63,167 nucleotides of DNA from Jaenimonas drosophilae (GCA_030849065.1 JASAON010001573.1:1-63167), one strand, 5' to 3'; counted from the stretch's first letter, positions 10,965 through 20,360 are shown. The notes: generated by a model from the letters alone, not told the origin. Made by a program: numbers and translations.

Positions 10965-11347
10965 CGTGTGTTTGCTGAGCTATCAACGTCACTGAGTGCT
11001 TTCCCTTTCTTTCTCCAAAACGGATTGGCTTGCGTAAATGTTTCTTTAAGAAAACGTTTTAGGATGGTCCATGCATCTCCAACTAAGGAATTGGGAATGA
11101 GGGGTAATTGCGCAATTTTGGGAACAAATTTCACTTACGACAGCGCAACCTATCCAGTCGCAAGTTTGTTGGCAATTGCTGGTGAACTTGGAGTGTACTG
11201 ATTTGGCTACCCACATCAGTGCTGTTTGTCCCATATTCTTTCCCAGTTTATGAGCATTCCAATTTCATCATCCACTCATTTAATTTCTCCTGTTTTGTAG
11301 GTTATTAGCTCTATTTTCCCCTACAACAAGTTTTTCTATATCGTCAG

Positions 11348-14300
11348 ATGCACCCCGGACAATCATATTCGAGGGGAAATGGCTGGCGTGGACGCCAAGA
11401 TAATGGATTTCAACGGGGTGGAAGGGGCAGGTACGGCAGAGGCGCAAATTTCCACTCCAATCCCAACACCATGGACGAGCCACACTCGTATCCCCAAAGT
11501 CCAACTCAACGGACAGATAAGAATGATGTTGCTTCTTGGGGCAAAAAGGAGCTCAGCGCACTTGTCAAGGGATTTGTGGATTCGACGGATACCAATGAGC
11601 TTAAGTTTCCGCCCACACTGTCACCTGCGCAGCGACAGCTTGTGCATCAAATTGCTATGCGGTTCAACCTCGACCATAAATCGCACGGAGTGGGTTTAGA
11701 ACGAGCACTTGTTCTAACGAAGCCTATGGGAACTCTACAGCAGCGTATATGTGATGGAGTTACTTCTGGACAACGTGTGAAAACCATTGATGGGTACCAA
11801 GGAGCACAGGCACTGCCCGATGATTTCCTGGATGTTGTAACGGCAGGGAAAGTAATTGAACAGCTACAAGTTCATCAAGCGAAAATGTATCGCGACATTC
11901 GGATTGAGGCAAATCGCCCGTTAAGAAAGGCAAAACGGCTTCATGTCATTGAGCCAGGCTTACAATGTCCACCAAAATCTACCATTTCAGTAGAGCGATA
12001 TCATGAACTGCAACACTTCAGGAAGAGCCTTCCATCTTACAGGCAACGTGATACTATCGTTAACACTGTGGTAAATAACGATGTTGTTGTTGTGTGTGGC
12101 GATACAGGATGCGGAAAAACAACACAAATTCCGCAGATGCTGTACGATGCTGGAATTTTTCCTCAAAATAGTACTGTAATCTGCACACAACCGCGACGAA
12201 TTAGCGCACTCTCCGTTGCAACCAGAGTAGCCGAAGAACGTGGTGAAGCCTGCGGCGACAGCAGTGGCTATATTATCAGATTCGAGAACACAACGAGTAG
12301 CAACACTCATATTTTGTACGCAACAACTGGCATTCTTTTAAGGCGGCTGCACACTGAACCGGAACTGCATGGTGTTTCTTGTGTGATCGTTGATGAGGTT
12401 CATGAGCGGGATGTGGAGACTGATTTTTGTCTGCTCCTGCTGCGTGATCGACTCGCAGCACAACAACGCTACAGCGAACGCTTTCCCGTAAAGCTGAAGG
12501 TTGTAGTGATGTCTGCTACTGTTCAGATCGATGCGTTGGTGAACTACTTCGATGGCTACAACGGTAACCGCCCTGTTCCACTAGTACGAATTCCTGGTAC
12601 GTTGTTTCCGGTGGAGGAGTACTTTCTTGAAGATGCAATTAACTGGGTGAGAGCAGATCCGAAATCAGTACCCACAATGTCTCTTCTCTCAGTACAGCAG
12701 GCCCCCGTCGCTAAGCAAATGCCAGAAGCAGCCTCCGGTGGTCACTTTGAGAACATTAAAAATACAGTCTTTGGTAGCGTTGATCGGGATGTGGAATCGT
12801 TGATTCCATACAATTTGGTTTGTGACCTGATCGTTCACATGCACAACAGCCGACGAAACGTTCTCTCCGAGAGCATTCTGGTATTTCTACCGGGATGGCA
12901 ACCAATTAACCGTGTGGCAGATTTGCTTCGCCGTTCACAGGTGTCAAGCGAACTGTCAATTCTCATGCTTCATTCCAGTTTGACGAGTGCAGAACAAAGT
13001 CGAGTATTTGTTCCACCACCGAAGAGGTACCGAAAAGTTGTCCTTGCGACAAGTATCGCTGAGACTAGTATCACCATTGATGATATTGTGTTCGTTATTG
13101 ATTGTGGGTTTTCCAAAGGTACCTCGTATGATTGCACTGACAATACAGCTTCGCTCCGAGCTTCGCTCATTTCCAAGGCCAATGGAATTCAGCGAAAGGG
13201 ACGTGCAGGCCGCTGCCGTGCTGGAATCTGTGTCCATTTACTTCCAAAGGCTGTCTATGAAAATTTGGCGGAGTTTCTCCCGCCAGAAATTGTTCGCTCT
13301 TCACTCGACGAAGTTTGTCTTCAAGTCAAGGCAATTCAACCGAACGAGAAGTGTACTACAGTTCTCGCGCGTGCTATGAGTCCACCACCCGAAGCATCTG
13401 TGTCCCACGCGGTAGAGTTTTTGACAGAAATTGGTGCTTTTACAGAGGAAGATGAGTGTCTAACAAACCTGGGTCGTGCACTCTCAAGGCTACCAGTGCA
13501 TCCACTACTTGGGAAAATGTTGTTTTCAGCTGCGTGTTTTGGTGTTCTCGGAACTATTAGCACTATTGCAGCTGGACTATCTGTAAAGTCTCCATTCATT
13601 AAGCCGCTGAAGTTCCAGCAACCCGCTGCCCGTGAAAGTCGTCTTCGCCTTGATGGGAATGATTTGTCTGATCATCTGTGCATTGTCAAGCTATACAATG
13701 AATGGATTCGATGCGGAAGGAGCTTTCAGTACGCCAACGACAATTTTGCTGACCCATCGTCATTAAAGCAAGTTGATCGCACCAAAAAACAGCTGATGCG
13801 CTTAGTTTTACAATCACCATTGGTTGCCAAAATGAAAAATGCTGTTGTGAATGCATGCAGACACGACAGTAACACAGGCCTGTCCCGACTCGTAATGCTG
13901 TGGTCACTATATCCTCGAATTGCTACAGTTGAGTATCGTGCGAATCGTAGTAGTAACATTCCGAACGTATTCTGCTGGGACAATAAGCCGGCACAAATTT
14001 CAATTGGCTCGGCCCTAGCGACGAGGAAAAAGGCAGATATCGGCTCGCGCAGCTTCATCGTATACTACGAGCGAATGCAGCTTGAGTGCCAGCTCAACTT
14101 ATTTGACTCTTCGTGTATTTCGCCAGTGGATGTCTGTTTGTGCCTTCGCCAACTCACAGTGCTTCCATTGCAGCAAGTTCCGAAATTGCTGCTTGATGAT
14201 TTTGAGAGCGCGCAAGCGCCTCCCAAACGGCTGGATTTATCATCCCTTCCCACAGAGCTGTATTCTGCTATGCTGTTTGACGGGGATAAAAAGTTTTACG

Positions 14301-14866
14301 TTGCGCCGCACTGCGTCGCGCGGGCACTTCAAATGGCACGAGATTGCATGGACTACTACTTAGCACTGTCCATCAAAGAGCTACGCGCAGATCTGTTTCC
14401 AGAGTCTCTCATTTCAGCAATCGCTCTCGCAATTGGCTATCCGATACGAGATGAAGTTACCACCTCCTATTCAAACGTCCAGGGACGGGCTCAGCCTACC
14501 GACGTGTTCTCAGCTGAGAATAGACATGCACCATTGTATACCCGCCAGAGCTCTGACTCTGAGGACGATGGTGAGGATGGTCCACTCATTTGCGAGGACG
14601 ATGACCCCGAGGTGTTGCAACTCTCGGCATGTGATAAGGAGAAAGTAATTGCTGCATTTGGAAATCTCGCTGTGTTTCGGTGTGATGGGGCAAATGAGTT
14701 GCTGAGCGCTGCTCGAGTGGGGGAGGCTCAGCTTAAGGATGAGAAGGACGTTGCGCAGGCCAACTCAGACACCGCTCCCCGTGATATTGATAATTCCCCT
14801 AATGAAATTGATGATGATGATGATGACGATGATGGCGTGATTCTCGTACCTGCTGGGGCACTTTGA
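11348..14866 (+). CDS. DEAH-box RNA helicase (DHX36/DHX57/DHX9-type)
   Basis: An ATP-dependent RNA helicase of superfamily 2, 1172 aa, and the first gene of the plus-strand unit. The N-terminus has a Gly/Arg-rich stretch (GGRGRYGRG, within residues 1-35) typical of RNA binding. Helicase core: motif I GDTGCGKT (251-258), motif II DEVH (349-352), motif III SAT (389-391), motif VI QRKGRAGRCRAG (615-626). Winged-helix/HA2 and OB-fold regions follow. A run of eight or nine Asp lies just before the last ten residues. The ATG follows a good polypyrimidine tract and AG at 11281-11300. The motifs place it among DEAH proteins such as DHX36/57/9/29 but do not allow a firm orthologue name. Likely roles are RNA or RNP remodelling in translation or decay. 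Confidence 0.9.
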   Translation: MHPGQSYSRGNGWRGRQDNGFQRGGRGRYGRGANFHSNPNTMDEPHSYPQSPTQRTDKNDVASWGKKELSALVKGFVDSTDTNELKFPPTLSPAQRQLVHQIAMRFNLDHKSHGVGLERALVLTKPMGTLQQRICDGVTSGQRVKTIDGYQGAQALPDDFLDVVTAGKVIEQLQVHQAKMYRDIRIEANRPLRKAKRLHVIEPGLQCPPKSTISVERYHELQHFRKSLPSYRQRDTIVNTVVNNDVVVVCGDTGCGKTTQIPQMLYDAGIFPQNSTVICTQPRRISALSVATRVAEERGEACGDSSGYIIRFENTTSSNTHILYATTGILLRRLHTEPELHGVSCVIVDEVHERDVETDFCLLLLRDRLAAQQRYSERFPVKLKVVVMSATVQIDALVNYFDGYNGNRPVPLVRIPGTLFPVEEYFLEDAINWVRADPKSVPTMSLLSVQQAPVAKQMPEAASGGHFENIKNTVFGSVDRDVESLIPYNLVCDLIVHMHNSRRNVLSESILVFLPGWQPINRVADLLRRSQVSSELSILMLHSSLTSAEQSRVFVPPPKRYRKVVLATSIAETSITIDDIVFVIDCGFSKGTSYDCTDNTASLRASLISKANGIQRKGRAGRCRAGICVHLLPKAVYENLAEFLPPEIVRSSLDEVCLQVKAIQPNEKCTTVLARAMSPPPEASVSHAVEFLTEIGAFTEEDECLTNLGRALSRLPVHPLLGKMLFSAACFGVLGTISTIAAGLSVKSPFIKPLKFQQPAARESRLRLDGNDLSDHLCIVKLYNEWIRCGRSFQYANDNFADPSSLKQVDRTKKQLMRLVLQSPLVAKMKNAVVNACRHDSNTGLSRLVMLWSLYPRIATVEYRANRSSNIPNVFCWDNKPAQISIGSALATRKKADIGSRSFIVYYERMQLECQLNLFDSSCISPVDVCLCLRQLTVLPLQQVPKLLLDDFESAQAPPKRLDLSSLPTELYSAMLFDGDKKFYVAPHCVARALQMARDCMDYYLALSIKELRADLFPESLISAIALAIGYPIRDEVTTSYSNVQGRAQPTDVFSAENRHAPLYTRQSSDSEDDGEDGPLICEDDDPEVLQLSACDKEKVIAAFGNLAVFRCDGANELLSAARVGEAQLKDEKDVAQANSDTAPRDIDNSPNEIDDDDDDDDGVILVPAGAL

Positions 14867-15493
14867 GACTCATTATTGTCGACACATCCTTGAGAGCAAA
14901 CTTACGCCCCGGAGGCAGCATACTGTTTTTTGTAGATCCAGTTACCGCACAGATGCAGAAGAGTTGGATACTGTGTGACAATAACAACACTGTGCATTCG
15001 TCACGAATTTCTGACTACGAAGTGAGCTGAAGCAGCTGTCTCTTAAGCATATTTTTGTTTAGCATCGCGTTGTGAATGGAGAGCGTTACTAGCTGACAAT
15101 GAGATGGGGCTTTTGCAGTGGAAGAGACGGGAGAGTCTCTAAAATTTGAAGGATCACTTGTTCGTTAGTTGTTGATGATGGTTTCGCTGGCTTCCATTTA
15201 TTTACTCTAGCTTCGAGATCGATTCACGATCTCGAAGTTAGGATTGCTTCAAAAACCTCCCGCCCACCCCCGGTGTCCCACCACGATGTTGACCCATGGA
15301 ACACCAGTAGGTGAATGAGTTATATTTTCATTTCGTAAAGGAAATGCCTCTAGGCTAAGTGATGAAAAGTGCGTGAATTACACGATGAAAACGTGAGGGA
15401 TTGGGTAGTCCAGTCAAACGGTGATCTGAAAATGCCATCTCACGAATACCCTCCCTTCTTGCTTGTAGCACTCTATTCGTACATAGTGAAGCG
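14867..15493. other. intergenic region with strong stem-loop
   Basis: This holds the 3' UTR of the helicase gene and the splice site of the next gene (pyrimidine tract and AG at 15449-15468). A strong inverted repeat at 15206-15242 is listed separately. No gene is seen. Confidence 0.6.
15206..15242 (+). repeat. perfect stem-loop in intergenic RNA
   Basis: The arms CTTCGAGATCG (15211-15221) and CGATCTCGAAG (15227-15237) are exact reverse complements with the 5-nt loop ATTCA. Pairing extends outward through G-U, A-U, U-A, C-G and U-G, giving a stem of about 16 bp. It lies upstream of the 15468 splice acceptor, so it should be in the helicase 3' UTR or the spacer RNA. Confidence 0.8.
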
Positions 15494-16480
15494 ATGGCTG
15501 TTGCCGGTGTCAGATGCCAGCGTCTTGTCACTGTGCTTTTAGCAGTTGTTTGTGTGTGCACGGTGGCGGAAGGTAATCCGTGGTATCACCGGATTATCGC
15601 TGTTGGTGATGTTCATGGCGACAAACACAACTTCAAGAGGGTTCTCCGGATGGCGCAATTAACACATGAATCTACGAATTTCAATTCTTGGAATTTTTGT
15701 GGCATCAATTCAACGATTCCAGTACACCGAACAACGCTTGTCCAGATGGGAGATTTAGTGGATCGAGGAGATGATGACCACGGTGTGCTAAAAATGGCCT
15801 CTTCTTTACTTCAGGAGGTTAACTCAAATGAGACAAGTGAAGATGAGGCTGTTTTTCTCATCGGAAACCACGAACTCATGAATCTTGAGGGAGCTTTTCA
15901 GTTCGTTAACCACAACCATGGTGGCTACAGGAACGCCGAAGCACGTAAGGCTGCATTCGCGACTAATGGCGTAGCGTCACAGCTTATTCTGAATCACTTC
16001 CGAGCACTCTATGTTGCTGAGGACACTATTTTTGTCCATGCTGGTATGGACGCGTTTCATGGTATTCGTTTAGAATATATCGACGAAACAATTCGAGGAG
16101 CGATCAAGGCGGGCAACTATGGACACCCCCTTCTTGGCAGTAGAGGACCTCTGTGGACTCGACACATGATATTCAACGCAGTGAAGGGTAAATGTAAAGA
16201 TGTTGAGAGGATGCTCCACCACTATAATGCTAAGAGAATTGTTGTTGGGCACACAATACAGCGACGCGGTATTGGTATGTATTGCGATGGTCGGGTATTT
16301 GCTGTGGATGTCGGTATCAGTAGATGGGTCCACGACAATGTTAGAGCTCTCGAAATACTTGTGAAGCATGATGGTGATCGTTTTGAGGTGGTTGTATCCG
16401 AGCTAACAGAGCACTCAGGGAGTCAAGTCCTGTTTCGCTCAACACATGCATCCACCACGGACGATTCAAATGCTTTGTGA
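15494..16480 (+). CDS. secretory Shewanella-like (SLP-type) PPP-family phosphatase
   Basis: A metal-dependent Ser/Thr-type phosphoesterase of 328 aa. Residues 1-27 form a signal peptide (VTVLLAVVCVCTVAEG), so the enzyme should enter the secretory pathway. PPP motifs: GDVHGD (38-43), GDLVDRGDD (86-94), GNHE (124-127), then FVHAGMD and VVGHTIQRRG for the later histidine ligands. The GDxVDRGD form, short length and signal peptide fit the Shewanella-like phosphatases known from bacteria, plants and many protists rather than PP1/PP2A. No membrane anchor is seen at the C-terminus. The ATG lies 25 nt after an AG preceded by CTCCCTTCTTGCTTGT. The substrate is unknown. Confidence 0.85.
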   Translation: MAVAGVRCQRLVTVLLAVVCVCTVAEGNPWYHRIIAVGDVHGDKHNFKRVLRMAQLTHESTNFNSWNFCGINSTIPVHRTTLVQMGDLVDRGDDDHGVLKMASSLLQEVNSNETSEDEAVFLIGNHELMNLEGAFQFVNHNHGGYRNAEARKAAFATNGVASQLILNHFRALYVAEDTIFVHAGMDAFHGIRLEYIDETIRGAIKAGNYGHPLLGSRGPLWTRHMIFNAVKGKCKDVERMLHHYNAKRIVVGHTIQRRGIGMYCDGRVFAVDVGISRWVHDNVRALEILVKHDGDRFEVVVSELTEHSGSQVLFRSTHASTTDDSNAL

Positions 16481-16515
16481 CGTGCTTCTGTTGGCTGTGT
16501 AGGTAATCAAGGTTA

Positions 16516-16947
16516 CTACATCTCATTCTGCCAGACTACTAGTCCCATACTCAGGTCGGAAACCGAAGTAGTCAATCCGGCTCCTTTCCCGGCTTCGCTA
16601 CCTGTGGGAAGTTCCCATGGCCAGTACTTTCTGTGTGCTTCTGGCAATGTAATTTCCAATCCTTCAGCAATGTCACCGCCGTAGTAGCGGTGACATTCAT
16701 TTGAGAGAATGGAGGGTAGATATCTCGAAATCAAAAACTGACCAGTAACAGAACGGCTACCATCTGGTAATGACAGAATGAAGCAAACACACTTCCCATA
16801 TGTAGTTCCCACGCGTATTTCAATTATCCTTTTTGAGTTTAACTGACTCCAAGCGATAGCGGAGCACTTACTATCTGGAGACCAGACGAAGAACAGGTAG
16901 ACAAGTTCTCGCCAGAGTCTCTGAACATTCACATACAGTATATGCAC
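16516..16947 (-). pseudogene. antisense protein-like ORF fragment without ATG start
   Basis: A 143-codon open frame on the strand opposite to the surrounding unit. It is not a shadow of any plus-strand gene. The translation looks protein-like: Trp-rich, with segments such as RLWRELVYLFFVWSPDSK and YWPWELPTGSEAGKG. It begins at a GTG with a stop two codons upstream, and no ATG lies near its start. I do not recognise the family. A gene fragment moved here in inverted orientation is the simplest reading; chance is possible. Confidence 0.35.
16669..16697. repeat. 11-bp perfect inverted repeat, 7-nt loop
   Basis: AATGTCACCGC (16669-16679) pairs with GCGGTGACATT (16687-16697). It lies inside the antisense ORF fragment and downstream of the phosphatase gene, so in sense RNA it would be a hairpin in the 3' UTR. 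Confidence 0.75.
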
Positions 16948-17010
16948 CCGTTATTTCCACTCTCTCCGTTACTTCACCCTAAAAACGAGGATTATTCTAC
17001 TCAAGCATTA

Positions 17011-17045
17011 CTCGTCGTTGCTTCTTCACTGGTGATTGTCTATAG
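17011..17045 (+). promoter_or_regulatory. predicted trans-splice acceptor fixing the start at 17072
   Basis: A pyrimidine-rich stretch ends in CTATAG (AG 17044-17045). The open frame begins earlier with TTG (17036), before the AG, so the TTG part would be removed from the mature mRNA and the first ATG is 17072. Confidence 0.55.
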
Positions 17046-17071
17046 CGAACGTTGTCTTTGATCTCGAAGGT

Positions 17072-18193
17072 ATGCTCTGTGCCCAGCGCCTCTTTTTTGT
17101 TGATACAGCCGAGGAGCAGGGACAGTGGAGAGAACGATTGACTCGACAATGGGGCGATACCTTGGCTGTCCGCTTTAGAAACAACGAAGACTTTATTCTG
17201 GGTTCTTCTGTTCCTGGGCATGTAGTTTTTCACGACCCCCCTGACTCTGTAACCCCATCGTGGTGGGGGGTCTCCTGGCAATTGGAATGCGAAACTTTGA
17301 CGCGACATTCACCATCTAAGACTTCGGCTCCAGAAAATGTGGTACCGCATAGTTCCAAAGAAGAGGAGCGTGATGTGAGCGACCGTATGGCACGGGGAAC
17401 AATTGATGCACCCATGGCATCTTGTGTAGAGGTGCCGTTAGAGCGAGTTCCTGATAGCATTGTTGCGGTCGAAATTATCACCATGAGCGGTGACGTGCGC
17501 GCCACATTTATACTCGATCTGTCATCTTTTAGGCAAGATCTGGATGGTGGGTTGCGCTGCCAAACGAGTAGATCAACTTTGTTTCTCACCCCAACGATTA
17601 CGGGCTCGGTTGACGAGCCAATTATTCATGGGCTTCTTGAGTACACTGTGGTTCATGATGCCTCTGCAGCATATCTATCGGCCAAAGCAGAAATTCCCAT
17701 CCCAACACCAATTCGACGAGGACCAGTTGCTTTTTCTACTCTGGATTGCTTTTTTCCGTCTATGCTTCTCTCCTCTCCTGGGATGTACGTGATTTCAAAT
17801 GTGATTTGCTTGGAAAATCACGCAAAGAATCGTATTGCAGTGGAATGCGTCTCTACCGATAGCCGTCTGCTTCGTCTGATGCCGCAAAAGCTAATTTTGG
17901 AGGAACAGGGGAGTAAAGCGTACGTTGTTTGTACATGGAGCATTTTTGAGAAGTTCAACTCGCAAAATCTCTCTGCCCATCTCATTCTCAACGAAGCCGG
18001 GCAGGAGGACGCAGTATCTATTCGGCTAAACTTGCACGGTGAACCCCCCGGAGGAGGCACCGCCCCTCAATTTTTGCTGTGGATCAACTCTACGATGGCG
18101 ACGAATGCACCATGTAGCATTCAAGAGCGTACGCAAATTAGCTCGTCGCTTCCCATTTTTTCCATCGCCAATTCCAGTGTGACGGGCCAGTAG
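17072..18193 (+). CDS. uncharacterised protein, tandem paralogue of the next gene
   Basis: 373 aa from the first ATG after the acceptor at 17045. I do not recognise a family. It is clearly paralogous to the 18539-20209 protein. FFVDTAEEQGQWRERLTRQWG near the start matches FTLIDTAEDSSQWGLRARRQWG, and a later FSTLDCFFPSMLLSSPGMY segment matches ISTVDFYYPPFFLTESGQY. Predicted secondary structure is mostly beta (alternating hydrophobic strands), with no signal peptide or transmembrane helix. It lacks the C-terminal 150-200 residues of its partner. A C2- or Ig-like sandwich is possible but not shown. Confidence 0.75.
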   Translation: MLCAQRLFFVDTAEEQGQWRERLTRQWGDTLAVRFRNNEDFILGSSVPGHVVFHDPPDSVTPSWWGVSWQLECETLTRHSPSKTSAPENVVPHSSKEEERDVSDRMARGTIDAPMASCVEVPLERVPDSIVAVEIITMSGDVRATFILDLSSFRQDLDGGLRCQTSRSTLFLTPTITGSVDEPIIHGLLEYTVVHDASAAYLSAKAEIPIPTPIRRGPVAFSTLDCFFPSMLLSSPGMYVISNVICLENHAKNRIAVECVSTDSRLLRLMPQKLILEEQGSKAYVVCTWSIFEKFNSQNLSAHLILNEAGQEDAVSIRLNLHGEPPGGGTAPQFLLWINSTMATNAPCSIQERTQISSSLPIFSIANSSVTGQ

Positions 18194-18538
18194 CAAACTG
18201 GTCTTTTTCCTATCTTGCAATGCAGGAGTTGGTCTCCAGTTCGTGATGTGAGGGTGTGGCTATATTTCTCACCCCAACAACCAAGCTTCCCAGTTGCCAC
18301 ATGTTTTTTGTTTTTTCAAAGTGAAGCTGTTCGATGATCTCTCCATTCATTAACTCCACCTCTTTATTGTCTTATTCTCCCTGACGGATCTTTTTAGATT
18401 CAACATTTCGCCTCCAGCGAACTATCCAATAAGTGTGGGCGACCTTCGATGCTGTGCCCCACGTTCGACCTCGACTGACTTTGAAGCACCACACATACGC
18501 ACAAAAAAAAAAAGGTTTGCACTCTGTGCAGTAGAGAA
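18194..18538. other. intergenic region
   Basis: Contains pyrimidine-rich stretches (about 18356-18395) ending in TTTTTAG, AG at 18396-18397, a good trans-splice acceptor for the next gene, and an A11-type run near 18503. Nothing else is seen. Confidence 0.5.
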
Positions 18539-20209
18539 ATGGATAGGACAGGTGACACTATTCCCCCCATAGCCCCCGTAGCAATGAGCAGCCACCCATC
18601 GAAGGAGCTCGCATCCTGCGAGGTGTTTTCTGCGTTTGTAACCAAATTCACTCTGATTGATACGGCTGAGGATAGCAGCCAATGGGGTCTTCGTGCTCGA
18701 CGCCAATGGGGTGGGGCAAATAAGCATATTGCAATACGGATTAGTTCACAGTCGATTCAGCGGGGGTGCACACCTCCTATGAAGCTGACCTACGGGCCAG
18801 ATGGTGCAGGAGCATCGTGGGACTCAGATGTTGGCATTGAGGTACCTCTCCAAACAGATCCAATGCTTGTTCTGGAGGTTATTTGCACGAAGCATACCGA
18901 AGCAACCATTGGCCTTGGTGTTTTGAATGCAGAAGCCATGATTAGTGGCGGGAGACAGTTTGGCAAATTTAATGTTCATTTGCTTCCAACCCAAACCGCT
19001 ATCGATGCGAACACCGTACACGCTGTAGCAGAGGTAGAAATCCACAGCAGTCTTCTCGATGAGAGACCAGAAAAGAGCCTAACTCCACTCGAGTACAACT
19101 ACGGATCGGTGCGTATCTCAACGGTGGATTTCTACTACCCTCCATTTTTCCTCACAGAATCGGGACAGTATATCATATCTAATGTGCTGTGCGCAATGAA
19201 CATGACCGACTCCAGCTCTCTTGCGATGCAACTAGTTCCTGTCAAGGAAGCTGCAGCATACGTTTCTGCAGCCCCGTGCCACGTCATTACTGTTCGCCCC
19301 CAGCAACGAGTGTATTTTACTGCCACATGGACCTTATCGCAAAAGGCGTACATGAAACCTCTTCAAATGCAGCTCCTTGTGAACGGCTCTCAGCAACCCT
19401 CTGCTCCAGTCATTATCCGGATTCATAACAGTGTCCCGCTGCCCACCAACACAGATCTTCCGTACCAATATTGGGCAAACACCGTGTGTATCACCAATCG
19501 CCAAATGCTCCAAGCTCAAGAGCTACCGCTCATCAAAGAAGTCCTTCCAATCTATTGCTACCTCGGATCATACAGTGGCAACAGTCCTCAAAATGGTGAT
19601 GCCGAAAAGCGCAGCCCAAATGACGCTGGCGGAACTATTCAGCTCTGCGAAAACTCCAACTCAGAGTATGTACTGGAGAATGCCTCCTTCATCATCCGTG
19701 ATACATCTGGTAGTAGTGGTGTTCTCAGCAGTCGTGGACCGCTACTCAACTTGTCTCAGAAAACGTGCCTGTGTACCGTAACACTAGGAATCATTCGTGG
19801 ATTTCCTATTGTGTTCGAGCAGTCGACCGGGGTGTCACCTTCATTTCAAGTTAGTACCACCCTACTGGATCAGCAAGGATGGCAGATAATCAAGGGCGAG
19901 ACACTGCCCAGCTATCAGAGTGCTAGTGGTAGCCTCAATTGGACAGAGCAGCTAGTTCTTCGAAAGTGGCCTGGCGCTCTGTGCACTCAGTTTCTTCGCC
20001 TCAATCTCACAGAGGTCCGCGCCAAAGATGGCGATGAGACCCCTATAGGTGCAGGACTCATCTCCTTGAGCACAATGGACAGACTATACGCAAAAACTAC
20101 AATTAGTATTGCGTTCTACGTGTATGAGACATACTCTCTATACGATGAGCTCAACTCATCGAGCCTACTGATGAAAAATGTGGACATCACTTTTTCTGAT
20201 GTTCGATGA
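18539..20209 (+). CDS. uncharacterised protein, longer tandem paralogue
   Basis: 556 aa, ATG start. The N-terminal 370 residues are paralogous to the preceding gene (IDTAEDSSQWGLRARRQWG near 38-56; ISTVDFYYPPFFLTESGQY near 190). The extra C-terminal third is beta-rich and ends YELNSSSLLMKN-like without a membrane anchor. The conserved order suggests duplication followed by truncation of one copy or extension of the other. No enzyme motif is visible. Cytosolic localisation is likely because no targeting signal is seen. The function is unknown. Confidence 0.8.
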   Translation: MDRTGDTIPPIAPVAMSSHPSKELASCEVFSAFVTKFTLIDTAEDSSQWGLRARRQWGGANKHIAIRISSQSIQRGCTPPMKLTYGPDGAGASWDSDVGIEVPLQTDPMLVLEVICTKHTEATIGLGVLNAEAMISGGRQFGKFNVHLLPTQTAIDANTVHAVAEVEIHSSLLDERPEKSLTPLEYNYGSVRISTVDFYYPPFFLTESGQYIISNVLCAMNMTDSSSLAMQLVPVKEAAAYVSAAPCHVITVRPQQRVYFTATWTLSQKAYMKPLQMQLLVNGSQQPSAPVIIRIHNSVPLPTNTDLPYQYWANTVCITNRQMLQAQELPLIKEVLPIYCYLGSYSGNSPQNGDAEKRSPNDAGGTIQLCENSNSEYVLENASFIIRDTSGSSGVLSSRGPLLNLSQKTCLCTVTLGIIRGFPIVFEQSTGVSPSFQVSTTLLDQQGWQIIKGETLPSYQSASGSLNWTEQLVLRKWPGALCTQFLRLNLTEVRAKDGDETPIGAGLISLSTMDRLYAKTTISIAFYVYETYSLYDELNSSSLLMKNVDITFSDVR

Positions 20210-20360
20210 GCAATTCACGTGCAAATTGGGTTTCCTTTCTGCTTCCTGTGCTCCGCATGCGTTTTGTCCTCAGGGACGAATGCCAAGTCAACCAATGACC
20301 TGACTTTTTGCACACAAACACGCACACCAGTTATAATACTTGGATCCCAAGCAACTGTCG

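Larger units (their letters stand above)
10371..11347. promoter_or_regulatory. divergent strand-switch region, probable transcription start region
   Basis: Genes to the left are on the minus strand and genes to the right on the plus strand, so transcription diverges here. The region holds C13 (10711-10723), a (GT)n tract (about 10937-10950) directly followed by G12 (10953-10964), and GC-rich sequence between them. In trypanosomes divergent switch regions are Pol II start sites, and GT-rich/G-tract elements there have promoter activity. Assigning that role here is inference. Short ORFs in the region are low-complexity and not convincing genes. Confidence 0.5.
16481..17071. other. intergenic region with antisense ORF fragment and dyad
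   Basis: Between two plus-strand genes. It contains a 143-codon minus-strand open frame with protein-like composition (16516-16947, listed separately) and an 11-bp inverted repeat (16669-16697). The splice acceptor of the next gene is at 17044-17045. Confidence 0.6.

Noticed and set aside
10670..10978. ORFs in the divergent switch region
   Set aside because: They are built from C/G homopolymers and GT repeats; frames on both strands are low-complexity, and transcription diverges here.
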